Source: DATCDE01 sp038252405
GTDB lineage: Bacteria > Actinomycetota > Actinomycetes > Prado026
Reading direction: 5' to 3'
Length of the DNA stretch: 63,679 bases
NCBI GenBank assembly: GCA_038252405.1
Contig: JBBSAJ010000013.1
Location: 1-63,679, forward strand
Position numbers and translations under genes: made by a program
Shown here: one piece after another, positions 62,394-63,679 of the stretch
Position numbering within the stretch: position 1 is the first letter of the stretch
Layout of the letters: each line of letters opens with the position of its first letter
The notes under the pieces: generated by a model
Database searches by the model: none
What the model was told of the DNA's origin: nothing
The model's input: only the letters and a program-made list of their open reading frames with translations

Positions 62394-63365
62394 ATGACCG
62401 CTCGTTCGAAGCGCCCCGTCGCCACTGTCGTCCCCGCCGTCGCCGTCGACCCGGCTGAGGTTCCCGTCGTCGGTGGCCGGGAGCCCTGCCCGTGCGGCTC
62501 GGGGCGCCGGTACAAGGCCTGCCACGGGCGGGCCGCTGCTCGGGCCGCCGAGACGCTCGTCCGGCGTCCGTTCGAGGGGCTGGCCGGGGAGTGCGACTGG
62601 GTCGCGCTGCGCGAGATCGTGCCGGCCGCGACCGCACCGTTGACCCTCGCCGGCCGGTTCGCCGGCCGCACCGCGACCCTGGCCACCGTGCTGCCCCTCG
62701 CCTGGCCCGCCATGGTGCGCGGCGACGGAGGGGTGTTCGTGGGCCTGCAGGTGCCGGGGGCGTCCGGCGACGCCAGCAGGGACGTTGCGGTGGCGCTTGA
62801 GCTGGCCCTGGACGCCGACCCGGGGACGCCGCTGCTGCCCGGCGGGCTGCCCGGGCCGGGCGCCCGGCTGCAGGACCTGCTGAACCCGTCCGCGCCGTTC
62901 ACGGTGGCCGTGCACCCGGGCTTCGACTTCTGGCTCGAGGGGGTCGGCGAGGAGCTGGACGCCGAGGTCACCGCCTCGCTCGAGCGGGCCAACAGCGCCG
63001 TGGTCCCCACCGCGCGGCTGGTCTCGGTGGAGGCCGCCTACTGGGCCGGGATGCGCGAGCGCAGCACGCTGCGCTGGGTGCTGCCCGAGGACGAGGAGCC
63101 GCTGCTCGACGCGCTCGCCCGGCTGCATGCCACGGGCGGGTTGTCGCTCGGGGAGGGCTCGCGGTTCCTCGGCACCTTTCGGGCGCACGGGCTCCTCGTG
63201 CCCGTCTGGGACCTGCCGACCAGCAGCCGTGCGGACGACGTGGAGGACCCGGCCACCGACTTCCGAGCCCGGCTGGACGACGCGCTCACCGCGACGACTC
63301 CGCTCACCGACGCCCAGCGGCACGCCAGGGCAGGGCTGACCAACCGGCAGCTGACGCTGCGCTGA
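62394..63365 (+). CDS. DUF5926 protein with SEC-C zinc motif
   Basis: A 323-residue cytosolic protein. The N-terminal region has the SEC-C motif CPCGSGRRYKACHGR, which binds zinc in SecA tails. A long domain follows, with LVRRPFEGLAGECDWVALRE and LPLAWPAMVRGDGGVFVGLQ, conserved in actinobacteria and known only as DUF5926. ATG 62394 is 8 bases after TACGCT. Function unknown; interaction with SecB- or ribosome-like partners is only a guess from the motif. Confidence 0.9.
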   Translation: MTARSKRPVATVVPAVAVDPAEVPVVGGREPCPCGSGRRYKACHGRAAARAAETLVRRPFEGLAGECDWVALREIVPAATAPLTLAGRFAGRTATLATVLPLAWPAMVRGDGGVFVGLQVPGASGDASRDVAVALELALDADPGTPLLPGGLPGPGARLQDLLNPSAPFTVAVHPGFDFWLEGVGEELDAEVTASLERANSAVVPTARLVSVEAAYWAGMRERSTLRWVLPEDEEPLLDALARLHATGGLSLGEGSRFLGTFRAHGLLVPVWDLPTSSRADDVEDPATDFRARLDDALTATTPLTDAQRHARAGLTNRQLTLR

Positions 63366-63423
63366 CCCGCGCCGGGTGTGCCGGGCCTGCCACCTCGGGG
63401 CGACCACCGTGCCGCCGTCCACA

Positions 63424-63441
63424 GCCTGCGATTCAGCAGGC
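63424..63441. terminator. Short stem-loop downstream of DUF5926
   Basis: GCCTGC (63424-63429) pairs with GCAGGC (63436-63441) over a 6-nt loop, 58 bp after the DUF5926 stop. It may terminate that gene. Just after it is a TAGTCT box (63463-63468) six bases before an ATG (63475). Confidence 0.35.
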
Positions 63442-63506
63442 GGTTCTGTCGGTGGGTCGGTCTAGTCTTCGTACATGTGTCTTGTCTCGCAGATGGGGGT
63501 GACTTT

Positions 63507-63679
63507 TCAGAACGTGAAGCCGACGACTTCGCGCTGCTTTCGTGCGGGGCGGCGTCGGTGGTCAGTGGGGTGAGAGTTGCGGTCGGCCCAGATGTGGGCG
63601 TTGGCCTCGTTGCGCCGAACGGCAGTCAGCAGGGTGAGCAGGCGGCCGGTCCGTTCGGGGTTACGTAGGGCATCCACCC
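63507..63679 (-). CDS. C-terminal fragment of an unrecognised protein (runs off right edge)
   Basis: The minus strand is open from the window edge to a TGA at 63507-63509, 56 residues long. It contains NPERTGRLLTLLTAVRRNEA, then ANAHIWADRN, and ends REVVGFTF. The amino-acid composition and codon use look like a real coding end, more so than any other frame here. I do not recognise the family. The rest of the gene is outside the window. Confidence 0.45.
   Translation of the reverse strand, partial: VDALRNPERTGRLLTLLTAVRRNEANAHIWADRNSHPTDHRRRPARKQREVVGFTF

Noticed and set aside
63378..63668. 96-residue open frame on the plus strand at the right end
   Set aside because: It lacks motifs, has no ribosome site or -10 box at its start, and crosses the stem-loop and the more convincing minus-strand coding end.

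Overview
The window is a high-GC actinobacterial chromosome segment centred on the replication origin. The order pcnA, NUDIX, DUF6049, murJ, sigM, trxB, trxA, cwlM, parB, parA, rsmG, khpB, yidC, yidD, rnpA, rpmH, dnaA, oriC, dnaN, recF, DUF721, gyrB, gyrA, and then crgA, DUF881, pabA, pknB, pbpA, ftsW/rodA, pstP, fhaB, fhaA, is the classic layout known from Mycobacterium and Streptomyces. GTG starts, 4-bp ATGA/GTGA overlaps and -10 boxes lying directly against start codons all fit Actinomycetota. I cannot name the genus. The decaprenylphosphoryl-arabinose genes suggest an arabinose-containing wall polymer, and the actinobacterial heliorhodopsin fits several families.

Layout. 1-150: end of a putative insertion element, with the start of a transposase-like gene running off the left edge. 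178-3287: PadR regulator with a palindromic operator, inositol-phosphate synthase and an MFS transporter. 3309-16812: tRNA CCA enzyme and NUDIX diverging from one promoter region; then envelope and redox genes (DUF6049, MurJ, a secreted NlpC/P60 protein, a pseudokinase, SigM and its putative anti-sigma, TrxB behind a SigR-type promoter, TrxA, CwlM-like amidase, GNAT). 17123-19479: an aminotransferase and a D-Ala-D-Ala-ligase-like enzyme. 19489-24629 (minus): chromosome segregation and membrane-insertion block parB-parA-rsmG-khpB-yidC-yidD-rnpA-rpmH, with two parS-like sites. 24630-34824: dnaA, oriC, dnaN, recF, DUF721, gyrB and gyrA. 34821-35662: DUF3566, tRNA-Ile, a DLW-39 peptide and tRNA-Ala.

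35675-41781 holds a cyclophilin, a rhomboid protease, a thiolase, CrgA, DUF881, a class E sortase, a 54-residue membrane protein and PabA. 41792-48925 (minus) is the growth and division signalling operon fhaA-fhaB-pstP-ftsW/rodA-pbpA-pknB, without a PknA gene. tRNA-Leu(CAG) follows. Beyond it lies the accessory part: a complete heliorhodopsin (49347-50108, minus), then a row of exported cell-wall-type proteins (an alpha/beta hydrolase, an M15 peptidase, a YkuD transpeptidase, a DUF2233 protein), then decaprenyl-phosphate phosphoribosyltransferase, DprE1 and DprE2, which together make decaprenylphosphoryl-arabinose. The right end carries a CoA-transferase/hydrolase, an Fpg/Nei DNA glycosylase, an AAA ATPase behind a perfect palindrome, a glycerophosphodiesterase, an RsbW-like ATPase and a SEC-C (DUF5926) protein. 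An unrecognised gene fragment runs off the right edge.

Main points of interest: the heliorhodopsin; DprE1 with Ala at the position of the benzothiazinone-reactive Cys; a perfect GGAAT-N18-GTT promoter before trxB; a repeated leaderless-start architecture that argues for correcting at least two start codons; several unassigned palindromic operators; and DnaA-box-like repeats inside the yidD tail.
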